From contig NC_084803.1 in assembly GCF_963583255.1 (NCBI RefSeq), forward strand, positions 16,937,428-17,001,427: DNA of 64,000 nucleotides, given 5' to 3'. A program made the translations under genes and the position numbers. Positions 1 to 11,835 of the stretch are shown in pieces; the first letter of the stretch is position 1, and each line of letters begins with the position of its first letter. The notes beneath the pieces were generated by a model. It worked only from the letters and a program-made list of their open reading frames with translations. It had not been told where the DNA came from and did not search any database. The DNA is from Pyrus communis (lineage: Eukaryota; Streptophyta; Magnoliopsida; Rosales; Rosaceae).

Positions 1-1908
1 AAGGCAATCTTAATTGAGAAAAGATCGATTAGGAAGTTGCTAGAAAAAGTTGGTGACAGTGACCCTCAGAAAAAGCAAATTTTGATTTATTTCATGCATC
101 TATTGAAGAAGTATGGAAGCTTGATAACGGGAAAGCAAACAGATAGTGCCTTAGAGCTGCAACAAGGAACGTTTGCTTCTGAGAATTCTGGAAATGGTTT
201 TGAATCTAATCAACATGCTGAAGTTGAACCTCACATTGGTTATGGCGAGTCCAAGGCACAAAGTAACTTGTTTCGTGGAGCTGTACCTCCTGAGGAATTT
301 ATGTGCGGAATATCTTCCAGAATAATGTACGATCCTGTTGTCATTGATTCTGGTCAAACATATGAAAAAATGTGGATACAGAAGTGGTTTGATGAGGGTC
401 ACGATACATGCCCAAAAACTAATATGAAACTAACCAACCTGTCATTGACTCCGAACATTAACATGAAGGAGTTAATATCAAGGTGGTGTACACAGTATGG
501 AGTTGTCCTTCCCGACCCAAGTATGCAACCAGAAGTCCTCTCATGGGAAACCTCTTCCACTTCCATTCGTAGTTTAGGCAGTTCTATGAATGATCTACAC
601 CTACAAATGGATTTCAGCAGTATATCGTTTGGGTCCTTAGATACCAGTTACAATTCGGATTCATCACGCAATAAGATTGAAAATGGCTTGAGTTTGGTGC
701 AGAACGACAACGATTCTCTGAAACACCAGTATGCTAAAAAATGCGAGACAGGTGCTCAATTTCTATCTGAACTTGGTGAAGTCCAATGGGAATCCCAATG
801 CAAGGTTGTCGAAGATGTCAAAAACCATTTGAAATGCAATCCTCAAGCTTCCTTTGCTATGTCATCTAAGAATTTTGTTGAACCTCTCATCAAATTTTTG
901 AGGGATGCACATGACCTGGATGATGCAAAAGCGCAGAGGGATGGATTTAAATTATTACTGACCTTTGTGAGAAAAAACAGGTAAATTTTTATTTTGTAGC
1001 TGGGAATTTGTTACTCTTGCATGACTAAGTTGTGGCCTAGTGAACTGTTTTATGCATCAAACTGTTATGCAATAACGTCCACATCCATACTGCAGTTGTT
1101 TTTAGATTCTTTTAATTTCGTTTTTGCTGCCTACTGTAGAAACGGAATACCTTATCTATGTGAAGAGGCGTATAGTCTGCTGGCACGTTATCTTGATTCA
1201 AAGGTAACAGAAGAAGTTCTTGCCATAATGGAAGTTGTGTCTGGCCACCAGTATTGCAGGCCTAAGGTCTCAGAATCTGGTGCACTTACATCCATTCTAA
1301 AACTTCTCGACTCCCAGAGCAAAGATTTACAAGGACAAGCCATTAAGATTTTACGTAATTTGTCCTTAGATAAGGACATTTGCTCAAAAATTGTATCTTC
1401 GGAGTGCATACCAAAATTGGTTTCTTTCTTTAAAGATGACGTTCTTTCAGGAGTCTGCATTTCTATATTGAAAAATTTGTGTGATACTGAAGAGGCCAGG
1501 ATTTCAATTGCTGCAAGTAATGGATGCATTGCTTCTATTGCTGAACTCCTGGAGAGAGGCAGCAGTGAGGACAAAGAACATGCTGTTGATATCCTCCTTT
1601 CTTTATGCTCTCAACGTGATGAGTACTGTCAGTTGGTCATGCACGAGGGTGTTATCCCATCACTTGTCTATTTATCTAACAATGGGACAGAGAGAGCAAT
1701 GACAAGCGCATTGGAAGTGCTACGGCTCTTAAGAGATATCAAATATGTCGATGAGCACGAGTGCTCTGGATCTGCTGACCTTAATGCATCCGGAGACCAT
1801 GTAAATCGTTCTACTGAAAGGAAATCACCAAAGACTTCAGGATTCTTTGGAAAGAAAATGTCCATGTTCTCAAAACCCAGTTCCCTTATACCGAAAAAGA
1901 AGAAATGA
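1..1908 (+). CDS. U-box/ARM-repeat E3 ubiquitin ligase, PUB5-like (5' partial)
   Basis: The reading frame is open from the first base, so the 5' end lies outside the window. Exons are 1-980 and 1140-1908; the intron 981-1139 is GT-AG and splitting an Arg codon keeps the frame, giving 582 residues before TGA at 1906-1908. A U-box lies at about nt 285-495, starting at the segment PPEEFMCGISSRIMYDPVV and including the typical TYEKMWIQKWF and CPKT parts. Exon 2 encodes helical ARM-type repeats (for example LLDSQSKDLQGQAIKILRNL) and ends in a Lys-rich tail. In this family the U-box binds an E2 enzyme and the ARM repeats choose substrates. The C-terminal ARM block and basic tail resemble Arabidopsis PUB5 and the PUB6/7/45 group; the family is secure, the exact member is inference. 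An ATG-less start near base 37 is not the real start. Confidence 0.88.
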
Positions 1909-3468
1909 AGCCTCTGGTGGTTTGCTTCTTATGCCACAGCGTCTCCAAATCTCTTCGCCCGGTAAGACTCATTGCTTCTAGGCCGGAGCGCTTTGTGGGT
2001 TTTAAAAAGTGTGGAAAAGTATCCTCATGTTATAGGTAAATATGGTAGGGAGTGACTGGTTTTCGTAATCATGTACTAATTTTGATATAGTTTTTTTTAT
2101 CAGATTTCTAGATTTCAGCAAAGTCGTGAGCTTTTTTCATCATTCATAATATATCTTCTTCTATTTTGCAGCTGTATACATACTCAATGAAAATATATAA
2201 TATGAATGTAATTTGATGTGCTTCAGAAAATTGAATCCCTTTTCTCATTGTACTTTGCCTGGTTCTGTAAAGTTTCATTAAACCAATGAGCAACGTGCAT
2301 CCGAACGAATTATTAGGAGCCGGGAAATCAATCCTGCTACGCTCTTGTAGCCGTATCAGGACGGCTTCAGAAACCAGAGCTTCTATGTGCGGGCACGGGT
2401 GCTGGATCAGAATTTTATCCTCTTTGTTTGTTATAAGCAGTTGATGGTAAGTTGAAACTTGGAGATGCATAAGTCAGGTGGTTGCCTGGTTTAAGTGCTA
2501 TAAAATGGCAGTGTTGGTGAAGTTCAATGGGAACAGATAGGTTTTGAGAAGGACGATGTTGAAAATCCAATGTATTGCCCGTTGCCCAGCTCCCTGATAT
2601 GACCTATTCCATGCCCAGCATCCCCAGGGTGGGTATTCCAAGCTTTATATGGGTTTATGTATTTATTTATGTAGTGATCTAAACTTCTTTTTTTTAATGT
2701 TTCAACCTAAAGATAAGAAAAAACATTTCCACCTAAATGTTTCAGATTTTTTAATAAGCTTTTTTTTTCTTTTTTTTTTTCAAAAGCTCAAAAAGTTATT
2801 ACAGATAATTCAAGTCCTAGGGACAACCATTATCTCATCAAATAATTGAGTTCCAATTTAATCAGGAGGATTATCAAAATAATGGTACCCAAGATTCATA
2901 TTATAACTCTAATTGGTAATGTCATTTGCCACCGTGTTTTTCTCCTAATAGACATGCACCAACCTAAAGAAATTTCATATTCTAACAAGGTTATATTTCA
3001 TCACTTATCAACTGTTTGAAACACAAACAAAAAATTTGACAAGGTAAGATTTCATTTCACAAGTATGTATTGGATTATATTCTCTTGTCTTAATCTCGTG
3101 CATTGGTTTATTTATCTAATTAACACATTTTGCCAAATCAAACAAGATTATTTCATTTTCTAATAACCTTTGGATTTGATTTTCTCATCGCAATCTAACT
3201 CAGATCATTATCTCTAATCTCATTCACTTTCTAAATGGCAAGTCCTCAACCATTATAGTTGTTATTGATTTCAGCCTGCTCCGGCACACTTATAGTAAGG
3301 AACGAGTTTATGAAAGCTTTTTTTGTAGTGTCAGCGACCTGCAGTGATAAGTAGTTTATTGATTTTGGTTGAAGAAAAATTGTTTCATTAGACTTTTGTT
3401 AGAAAATAAAATAGTCATCTACTTATGCTGAAATATGAAATTATTTATTATTTGAAAATGAACCGTAA
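1909..3468. other. 3' UTR of the U-box gene, then gene-free AT-rich DNA
   Basis: The first few hundred bases are probably 3' UTR. A possible UTR intron runs from a GTAAGA donor at about 1962 to a TTTTGCAG acceptor at about 2171. From about 2650 the sequence is AT-rich with poly-T runs; I see no coding signal or recognisable repeat up to the MULE target duplication at 3469. Confidence 0.5.
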
Positions 3469-3477
3469 TAAATTAAA

Positions 3478-4827
3478 GTGTAACTTACACTATACCACAT
3501 CAGGTTTAGGATCGATTTCAATTCCTTACAGCATCATTAAAACATTTCACTTTCATACCTCAAGTACTATTTTATTTCAATATAATACATCCGTTACATT
3601 TTCCATCCATTTGTCCGTTAAAAGTTGACGTGGCTGCCACGTGGCAAAAAAAAAATTATGTATTAAAAAATAATAATTAACCCTATTAATAAATAATAAA
3701 AAATAAAAAAAACCCTAAACATCTTCCCCGTCCCCGTCTCCTTCCCCACATCCGTTACATTTTCCATCCATTTGTCCATTAAGAGCTGACATGGCTGACA
3801 CGTGGCAAAAAAAAAAATTTATGCATTAAAAAATAATAATTTACCCTATTAAAACAAAAAAATAAAAAAACCCTAAATATCTTCCCCGTCCCCTTCCTCA
3901 CAACCCAACCCTCCCATCCCACTCCACACCCACCCTCCCCCGCAACCCCTCCCCACCCCACCCCACCAACCCGATAAAGCAAACCAGCCGACGGAGATTT
4001 TAATTTGTTAAGTTAAAGAGACAAAGAGGAGGAGCCAGACGAGGAGTTTAGGGGTGGCTCGAGTTTGGGAGCCGGGTCCAGGAATTGGGGTCCCTGTGGA
4101 GCTCCGCATCTGATCCCAAATCACTTTCTCTTAATCTTTCTAGCCCTTTCGTTTTTCTCTCTAAGTCCCTCTTTCCCTCAAAGCTCAACGCTTTTCGCTG
4201 CACTCTGTTGATTGAAGAAAAAAATCAGAGGTTTTGCAGCATAGGGATTTCAAAAGGTGTTAGATTGTGGGGGATATTTGGTTCCTTTGGGAGCCCAATT
4301 GGGGCGGTTCAAATCTCTCTGGAATTTTCAATCAGTGGTGGAGAAAGATTGGAACTTTTTGGGGGAGAATTGGGGATTGAATGGGAATGGGGAGACCCAG
4401 TTGGGGGATTTGTGGGGTTAGGAGGTTTGGAATTGAAGAAAATGGGAGTCAAAGGGAGGAAGAAGATGAGGATGGTGTTGGTGTTGCAGAAGAGAGGTAA
4501 AGATGAGAGCTTGTAAAGAGGTGGGTGATGGGGAAGACGAATGGGATTAGGGGTTTTTTTTTTTTTTTTAATTTTTTTTATAACTTTTCTTTAAATAATT
4601 ATTTTTAATTTTTTATTAAGTGTTTAGCCACGTGGCACAAATGTGGCAGCCACATCAGTATAAATGTGACAGCCACATCAGCTCTTAATGGACAAATGGA
4701 TGGAAAATGTAACGGATGTATTATATTGAAATAAAATAGTACTTGATGTATGAAAGTGAAATATTTTAAAGATATTGTAAGGAATTAAAATCGATTCAAA
4801 CCTGAAGTGGTAAAGTTTAATTTACCC
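3478..4827. mobile_element. Non-autonomous Mutator-like element (MULE) with long TIRs
   Basis: The ends are inverted copies of each other over roughly 170 bp (about 3478-3645 against 4661-4827). The element is bracketed by a perfect 9-bp direct repeat, TAAATTAAA, at 3469-3477 and 4828-4836. Long TIRs plus a 9-bp target duplication are diagnostic for Mutator-like elements. There is no transposase. The part of the TIR from CATCCGTTACATTTTCCATC to GACACGTGGC is repeated directly inside the element (about 3586-3740 and 3749-3890). The centre (about 3890-4540) is markedly GC-richer and holds a 143-codon open frame at 4085-4516 with no recognisable domain, possibly captured host sequence (Pack-MULE style). 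Confidence 0.85.
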
Positions 4828-4852
4828 TAAATTAAAACAACAAAAGTTGGAG

Positions 4853-4912
4853 TAGCTCAGTTGAGCGTGTAGCCCTTAACCACAAGGTCAAGCCCTTCCT
4901 CTAACGCCATAT
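4853..4912 (+). tRNA. tRNA-like remnant (probable SINE head)
   Basis: The stretch after AAAGTTGG contains TAGCTCAGTTGAGCG, a good match to a tRNA D-arm/A-box. The region where the T-arm should lie does not contain a clear GGTTCGA B-box, so this is a degenerate tRNA-derived fragment, not a functional tRNA. It sits just outside the right target duplication of the MULE. Confidence 0.3.
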
Positions 4913-6715
4913 TTTATTTCATTTTTCTCCCATTTAAAACCGCCAATTCAACCAGCGCCATTAAACCTTCTTTTATTTTTTTCATTCATACCCCTGAAAC
5001 GCCGCGGAAGCCACAATTCAAATTCCTCAGAGGCAAACACCTTACTTTTGCAGGTTTTAAATTTAGGGTTTTGCTTTGATTGCTTTCTGCTCTCCAGCTA
5101 GGGTTTTGTGGGTTTTTGGGAACTCGATCAAATTAGGGTCTTTTTTATTCTTGTACTTGTTCATAAAACCAATCATAGGAGAAGAGGCAACGGTGACGGA
5201 GATGGAGATGGAGATGGAGTCGATCAGATTATGGTTTTTTTTTTCTTCTTGTTTCTTATTGTCCTTTCACAAATCATTTTTCACTAAAAGTTTATCACCA
5301 TTGTATCTCACCCTCTTTGAGTTGAACTAGGATTCTGAATCTAGTAATTTTATATAATTAATTCATTCTTTATCTAGACACGAATGTTCCTTAAGCAATT
5401 TAATTCAAATCTTATCAAAACCTATCATGACCCTCCAACATGTCCTACTTTGTTTGGGACTTGACCGAGCCACAATCCAATCCTAATCTTTTAAGCAATT
5501 CCAACTCACTATCATTCAGTACTACGGAATGATGTTCTTCTTCACTTGTAAGTGTGAAAAGTATTAGATTCGAATTTCATAGATGGTGAATTAAGTTGTT
5601 CATTATGTAGCTTAGTCGAAACTTGCAACCTAATTTCTAAACTTTCTACCAACTCGTTAATTCATTCAACGGCCTCAATTGCACATTGATCGAGCGTGTA
5701 ATATTGGATCCAAACAATAGTTCAAAGACATGGCGATGAGATAAGCTTGCATCCGATTTGATTGATTTGTTTGATGAATGATGATGATATGCTTAAAGAA
5801 ACGTTTGGAATAGTAGATCAATTGTTAAAACCTTTTTGTTAGTTTTTCAATTGATAGATATGGTGGTGATGTACAATTTATTAAACAATTTTTGAGTTTT
5901 GAAATTTTATGTGCATTAATGTTTGTTAGGGAAACTTTTGTCAACACTTTGACTTGATCAATAAGTAATTAGCTTTTACATAATACTACTTATGAGATGC
6001 CAAAACCTTGTAATAAAGCAAGAATCCATGTCGTTTACAAAACGAAGCATGTGTCACCTAAAGTGCCGCGCATGGCTCGTATTACCCAATCTCTTTTCTC
6101 ATCCTTTTCAACTGCGAATTTACTTTAGATCTCCTACTTTTTAAGCATATCGTTTTGCTAGATTTCCCTCATCATTAGTTGAAAATCCGTCACTCAATTA
6201 TTACATTTAAAATCCATCATATAAGCATGAAAAATCAAAGATACTTGTATCATTTTGTATCTACAGCTCTCATCATGTGATGTAATGGGTACACATGTCG
6301 TTACTGTTTCACAAGGACCAGAATGTAGAAATTTCAAAATGGTTCGTCAGCTTCTTACACAAAATGGCTAGATATACCAAATTCTTTTACCCTGTTTTGA
6401 TACAACATGATGTGGCAAGTGATGGGCTCCCCTCTATGGAGTACGGATGCTTGGCCCATGGATCGTATTGCAACCCCTATATACGGGTAACATTCATTCA
6501 ACTTCATGTTAATTTAGATTCAGTTGCACCACAAAAAAGAGCTTACAAGACAAATTCTGGACTGGCAGCCATGCGAAAAGTGAATTCATTGAAATAGCTG
6601 TGATTTTCAGAATTACATGATCGAGCATGAAGATCTTGTACGTAGAACATGCATATGGTTTGAAATTAAAGAACAAAATTCAGCAAATATTGATCATGTT
6701 CTACAACCAAGTGTT
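4913..6715. other. Gene-free interval with a degraded SINE
   Basis: A short block near 5040-5330 has promoter/5'-leader-like composition (TAGGGTTTT motifs) and a small open frame, but no recognisable protein. At about 5513-5631 there is a degraded member of the SINE family seen at 18571 and 53607 (CAGTACTACGG start, TTCGAAT B-box-like core). The open frame at 6295-6597 shows no recognisable domain. The rest appears non-coding. Confidence 0.4.
5513..5631 (+). repeat. Degraded tRNA-derived SINE
   Basis: It starts with CATTCAGTACTACGG and continues with TTCTTCACTTGTAAGTG and a GATTCGAATTTC B-box-like segment in the same order as the well-preserved copies at 18571, 53607 and 59742. No clear target duplication is visible, so limits are approximate. 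Confidence 0.5.
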
Positions 6716-8360
6716 TCATTCACAAGCTGGCTTGGTGTCGAAGCTGCTTAAGCAGATCGCAAATGCTTGGAAACAGGACAGCGGGTAGCGATAATCCAAG
6801 GTGAAGATGTCTTTTCCAATCTTTCCAAACTGTAGGATTACCCTCTCTTGCTCTTCAGCCGAAACGTTGTGGGACGGATCAACAGATGCCACAAGCTGGA
6901 AATTTTTAACGGAAGGCACTGTAACACGCCCTCTAAAGTTAAGGCACCAGCATTGTAGCTGCTCATGCCACCGAGGAGACTTGTTTTTCAAAACCAGTGG
7001 CTCTGCACCTGGGGCTGAGACATTTGGCTCCGAGAGGGTTGTAGAGCTGAACTCTCTGATCAGATCCTTTTCTTTTGAACTTGGTGAGAGAGCAAATTGC
7101 TCGTCATAGGCTTGTGGGAAAGATGTTGGTGTTGGGGCGGTGCCCCCGTCCTGAATGGAAGAGACAGGAATGGAGTGCATAGCACAATGCATTCTCCTTG
7201 GACCTCTTGTGCGAAGAATATTGAGCTCGTAAGAGATGGTGCCAACGCTGTAGTTACACGCTGGTACTCTTGGAGACACCTGCTTAGAATGGAACCTTTG
7301 AGATGATCGATTATTTGGTGGGGGTACTGCATCACATGGAAGCTGGCTGTCATATACGGTGAACTTGGTACCCAAAAAGTTGGACCTGGCAAAACAATTG
7401 TTGAATGAGTTGCGGGAACATAAACAAGAATAACTTGATTGAAATATTTGCAAGCATAGTAGAGCACACTTACCTCAATTTTCCAACATATGTACTGCTG
7501 GCTCGAGAAAAATCATCTGAAACCAAAGATATAACGAACTCCGTTCTTGTTGCCCTTCTGATCCTTTTGGCTGCTAACAATAATTTATCTTTCTCACCCT
7601 CAGCTGTCAATTCAATAATATAAGTGAACACCAGGTAGCATCTGATACATTTTCTTTTCATCAAATAATCTAAAATGAGAATGTTACAGAAGCAAAATAA
7701 GATATCTCTAGAAATGCTATATTCATCTCCTAAGATTGACAGAAACTTACAATATAACTAACCCAATGTGCAGTGCAATAAAAAAAACAGAGTTACATTT
7801 TCCATAATAAGAACATGACTTACACGGCACCAGACCGTAGTAAAGATAATATGTGGAAGTTTCTCTATCCCTTCGAATGAAGCACTGTATTGGAGATTGG
7901 CGAGGTCCCGGCTACACAAAGCACACCACAAATAACACTATTTCAGAGGAGGCACTCAGTACAAGTAAACACAAACTTAAGAGGAATTAGGATAAAGCAA
8001 CACCTGCTTCAATGAGATTGGAAATGTGAGCCTTCCACATTGCTCGGGAGTTTTGACTATATCCCTCGTAATGCCCCTCCATGACTTACAAACTGAACCA
8101 CAAAAAACAACGACAGCTCGAGCAGGCCACGATGTTTCACTTTCTTCTACCCTCTGAATTATGTCCAGAAGCAATTCCGGAGGCAAGTTAGCCCACTGAC
8201 CCTGCTGAATCACACTAGTTGGCGGGGTTGGAGCCATATCAGGAGCAATATGCGACAAAGTCCGATTACGCCAATGCTTCCGTTCACCAACTCGCCTTGA
8301 CATGCTCCCAATCCCATCTTTCATCTCCCGCAGCTCACGAACAATGCCTTTGAACGACAT
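6716..8360 (-). CDS. Tubby-like F-box protein (TULP)
   Basis: Four coding exons on the minus strand: 8360-8004, 7911-7824, 7603-7474 and 7385-6716, all GT-AG, giving 414 residues. An N-terminal F-box (about residues 55-105, core [18 protein letters not shown]) is followed by a full tubby domain, beginning at [16 protein letters not shown] and ending at the canonical C-terminus [15 protein letters not shown]. Signature segments include [29 protein letters not shown] and [20 protein letters not shown]. In plants these proteins pair SKP1/cullin binding through the F-box with phosphoinositide binding by the tubby barrel; they are held at the plasma membrane and can be released under stress. The acceptor GTGTAG abuts the ATG, so a 5' UTR intron of about 0.5 kb (8361 to about 8870) is likely, with the leader exon at about 8871-9110. 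The length is normal for the family and no break is seen. The start is the only ATG before the conserved MSF N-terminus. Confidence 0.95.
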
Positions 8361-9110
8361 CTACACGTAGCATATCAATCATAACACCAAACCAACGAGT
8401 CAAAGACCTTTAAAAGGATTTTCAGACCACAATCTTAACAAGCACGCAAATTCGATACCGGAAAGTAACCACCGAGTACATGAATATAAACCCATTATCC
8501 TTAATTCGATTCAAATTCAAAATGTGAGCAAATCGGCCACAGTTTTGGCACTAAAAGTCGCTACATTCAAGAGAAATCTTATGATAAACAACATAATTCC
8601 TCTTCACACCCAAATTTTTAAATCTTTTCGATTCCAAACACATTTCTCTCCTCTATTTCCTAACTTCTTCAAACCCCATAAAAAATGTCTACACATAAAA
8701 ATCTGCAATTTTTAGAAGAAAGTAAAACCCATCAATTTTGTCAAACAAATAATTGAAAAAATAATCTAATTTTTATATTTTGCCACCGAAAGTGTCAAAC
8801 TTTCGGCGATCTGTAAATTCAATAATAAAAAAATTGGGGAAAAGCAAAGAGCCAGCCAACCTGTTGAACCAGCTCGAAAGCTCACAGCAGCTATTTCACG
8901 AGGCGAAGGCAGGCGGCAGGCGGAAGAGAAGCTTCTAGAACGTCCCGGTATCGCAAATCGGAGAACAACGGCCAAGCTCTCAGCAGCAGCCGACCATGCC
9001 GTTCTCCGACTTGGGGTCTCTACTTCGAGGCCCTCCAAGATCGGCTTCTCATCGCCGCCACCGCCTTCTCCTTTCCCACGTCAGCACCTCCACCGCGGAG
9101 CTCCGATCGG
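8361..9110 (-). promoter_or_regulatory. 5' UTR with leader intron of the Tubby-like gene
   Basis: On the minus strand a donor (CAACAG then GTTGGCTGG) near 8871 can pair with the acceptor directly before the ATG at 8360. The upstream GC-rich block, about 8871-9110, is the expected first non-coding exon and core promoter area. This is an inference from splice signals and composition. Confidence 0.5.
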
Positions 9111-10299
9111 GGCCGGCCCAGCAGAGCAGAGCAAAAGATTTTCGGTTTTTTGCTCGCTCGAAACGGATCCGATGCGCTTTTTTGGCGCTTTACACGTTTC
9201 GGGGGTGGTTTTTAATAGTCCGTAAAAACAAAGAACATTGAAATTGTGAGCTGTAAATTTTAATGGAGGGAATCAGGTGTGTCGTAACTCGTTACTGCTG
9301 GAGCAACAGATTTCGTACACGTGGCGATTATGTTCGACCTTTTTTAATTGATTTAATTTTATATAATTTGTTCGGACAAAGATTGTCTACCCTCCCATTT
9401 CAGGTGTCTTTCTGTTTTGTGTAGTTACGGTTAAGTCATGTCAAGATTTTATATTGTTTTTTTTTATAGAGATAATAAAACAAAAATGAATAGTAATATA
9501 AAATGTTAACGTGGTTTAACCATGACCATACAAACAGAAAGGCATCAGAAGTGGGATGATAGACAATCCTTGTCCAATTTGTTCTGTATTGTTAGGATTT
9601 AGTGGGGAATTAGGAATGTTTACAGCCAAGAAAGAAAATGTCCAACCAAAAAATAAAAATTTCCATAACCCTTTTATGCTGTGCGTATATCCACTAATCC
9701 AACAAGCATTTGTCATAATCTAATTGGAAAAAACCCTAATGAGAAACTTAATTATTCTTAAACTATCTAATGCTTCATCTTTATCATATAAAAAGGGTAC
9801 AATCTTGTCAAGTTCAAGTTAATCAATGTTTGGTATTATCTAATGAGATGCTGGCAACCTTTTGAAGTTCCCCTTCTACTTTTTCCGCTCTCTTTTTTAT
9901 CATGTAATGTCGGATGATCCGGACAGTTTATGTTTTAGGTCACTCTTTAAAAATCATTTAGCAACCCACCACCAATAGTGGATAGCAATTCTCCTTGACA
10001 AAGATCATTTCTTCAAACAATTAACTAAATCCAAAATGATTTAGTCATCTAATATTGAAAATTTTACAACATTAATCGAGTCGTTAAACATTTTTCTAAT
10101 TTGATTGGTTTTTTATCTAGTTGATATTAAAAGGATGATTTAAAAATGGGAAAACTAATGGAAACACTCTAGAAAACTTTCATTTAACCTTAAGGACAAA
10201 TAATTTCAAAAATGGCAATGTTGCCCTTGAAAACCTTCTGACAGAAAAAACCAAAAGTATCCCAATCTCCTACATCTATCAGAAATCATATGCTCTTCA
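9111..10299. other. Gene-free AT-rich interval
   Basis: I see no convincing coding sequence, RNA gene or repeat with clear ends here. The open frame at 9516-9716 (-) has no recognisable features. Confidence 0.4.
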
Positions 10300-10344
10300 T
10301 CAAAGCAAATATAAGAGTTCCAAGAGAAAAACCTGTGCAGCAGG

Positions 10345-10406
10345 TTTACATGCAAAACAAAAGGAGACAAGCAAGTTCACATGCAAAGCAAAAGGAGACA
10401 AGCAAA
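10345..10406 (+). repeat. 31-bp direct repeat upstream of the pararetroviral promoter
   Basis: Two adjacent copies of a segment with the core CAAAAGGAGACAAGCAA, about 31 bp apart, differ by a few bases. They lie roughly 155 bp upstream of the TATA box, so they could have been promoter elements of the virus, but this is inference. Confidence 0.55.
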
Positions 10407-10560
10407 TTTACATGCATTTATCAAACAAAGCAAAAGTCAGACACGTTTTTAGAAACAGTCTTGATATTTTCATTAACAGTAGAAGCAAAGTGACAAATAC
10501 CAAGGAGATGTCCACACCATCCATTTGTAAAATTTTATACCGTTATATTCTCATTCAGTA

Positions 10561-10568
10561 TATATAAG
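10561..10568 (+). promoter_or_regulatory. TATA box of the pararetroviral pregenomic promoter
   Basis: TATATAAG stands about 200 bp upstream of an AATAAA signal and about 560 bp upstream of the primer-binding site, the order expected for a pregenomic RNA promoter in plant pararetroviruses. Confidence 0.6.
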
Positions 10569-10765
10569 TGGAGTTCTATTCATTGTAAATACACCTCAAC
10601 ATAAAAAGAGCTCAACATCAAAATACCTCATCATCTCAACACATGAACACCCTACTCTCACCATATACTTACACCATCTTCATACTCTTAAGCATCCGTA
10701 GTCTTCATAGAATCATTGTAAACACTTTCTTGTAAACAACTATCTTTGTAAACATTCTATATATC

Positions 10766-10771
10766 AATAAA
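10766..10771 (+). terminator. Poly(A) signal of the pararetroviral RNA
   Basis: AATAAA follows the TATA box by about 200 bases. In Caulimoviridae the signal lies shortly downstream of the RNA start, so the pregenomic RNA is terminally redundant. Confidence 0.55.
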
Positions 10772-11126
10772 AGTTCAAGTGTACATATTCAAGCAATCTC
10801 CAAGTCTTAAGTAAGTTTTCTTTTCTTTCTTTAGCGTGTTTGTTTAATTAGACTTCTAGTCCAAAACAAGGAAATACTATTGTAGTTATATTATTAACAT
10901 GCTAAACTGACAATCATACTTTGTTCGAGCACTCTGTTATAGTTGAATGATTGCCATACAAATAACTGGACATTAACCAGGGTACCTCTGAGTTCAGCCG
11001 TTAAGGCCTTATACTTGTACTAAGAGTAGTTGTCATGCTGAAACATGTCGAGTTCCATGTGCAAGGTTTTATGTCTAGTTGTTATAATGGTCATCCGACT
11101 ATTTAACTGCGCCTGCTATGCGAATC

Positions 11127-11139
11127 TGGTATCAAAACC
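11127..11139 (+). other. Primer-binding site (initiator tRNA-Met type)
   Basis: TGGTATCAAAACC closely resembles the TGGTATCAGAGCC site complementary to the 3' end of initiator tRNA-Met used by plant pararetroviruses and many plant retroelements. It differs at a few positions, as expected for a decayed copy. Confidence 0.6.
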
Positions 11140-11231
11140 AAGTTTAGCATTTTAATAGTATAATTAGAATAGTAAAGTACCTTGAGGATGGAAGTCATTG
11201 ATACAACTGATATCATATTTGTTTATTTTGT

Positions 11232-11835
11232 ATGAACAACAGATATTATTGTCCTTATAGACCTTTTCAACCACAACCACCAGATATTTATTATCTCAGA
11301 CACGCAACTATAATTAGCATAAATAGAAGATTAGCATATATATCCAATAGAATTAACAGGACTTTGAAAAAGCAAAAGTTTTATCTTAATTATCTTGAAC
11401 ATCCTTCATTTATTTGTAAATATAATAACACAGAAGTGTAGCATAAAGTTTTAGAAGCAAAAAGAGTAATAGATCAAACTTTAGAGACCCTGAGAGAAGA
11501 AAGAGAGTTTCTAAGAAGCCGTAACTTTAGAGAAATGTAGACTGTAGTTTATGATAAATTACCTTAATTTAGAAATTAGTGAACCTCAAAAAAGAAAAAT
11601 AACCTTAAACCAAACTAGTTTAGTTTGTTATTTTCCATTGAGAAAGCTTAATCATATTTTGCATAGTGAAGAAAATCCAGAAGCCAATAGTATTATAGAT
11701 CTTATTATTAGTCAAGTAGAAAATATAAAATTAGAAAATAATAAGCATAATCATTTGTTAAACCAGTTGTTAGAGTATTTTCAGAAAAATTCCATAAAAC
11801 CAATTAGACAAAATTTAGACTATATTACATCTTAG
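11232..11835 (+). pseudogene. Upstream reading-frame remnants of the pararetrovirus
   Basis: Two open pieces (11232-11441 and 11551-11835, in different frames) lie directly after the primer-binding site. They are Lys/Asn/Ile-rich, with a coiled-coil-like stretch in the second. They sit where pararetroviruses carry small 5' genes or the polyprotein N-terminus. No specific function can be read. Confidence 0.45.

Noticed and set aside
37..984. Start of the U-box gene near base 37
   Set aside because: The codon there is TTG and the frame is open to base 1, so the true start lies upstream of the window.
4085..4516. 143-codon gene
   Set aside because: It sits wholly within the MULE and has no domain. 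It is kept only as possible captured sequence.
6295..6597. 100-codon gene
   Set aside because: No domain, no splice partners and unremarkable composition in AT-rich intergenic DNA.
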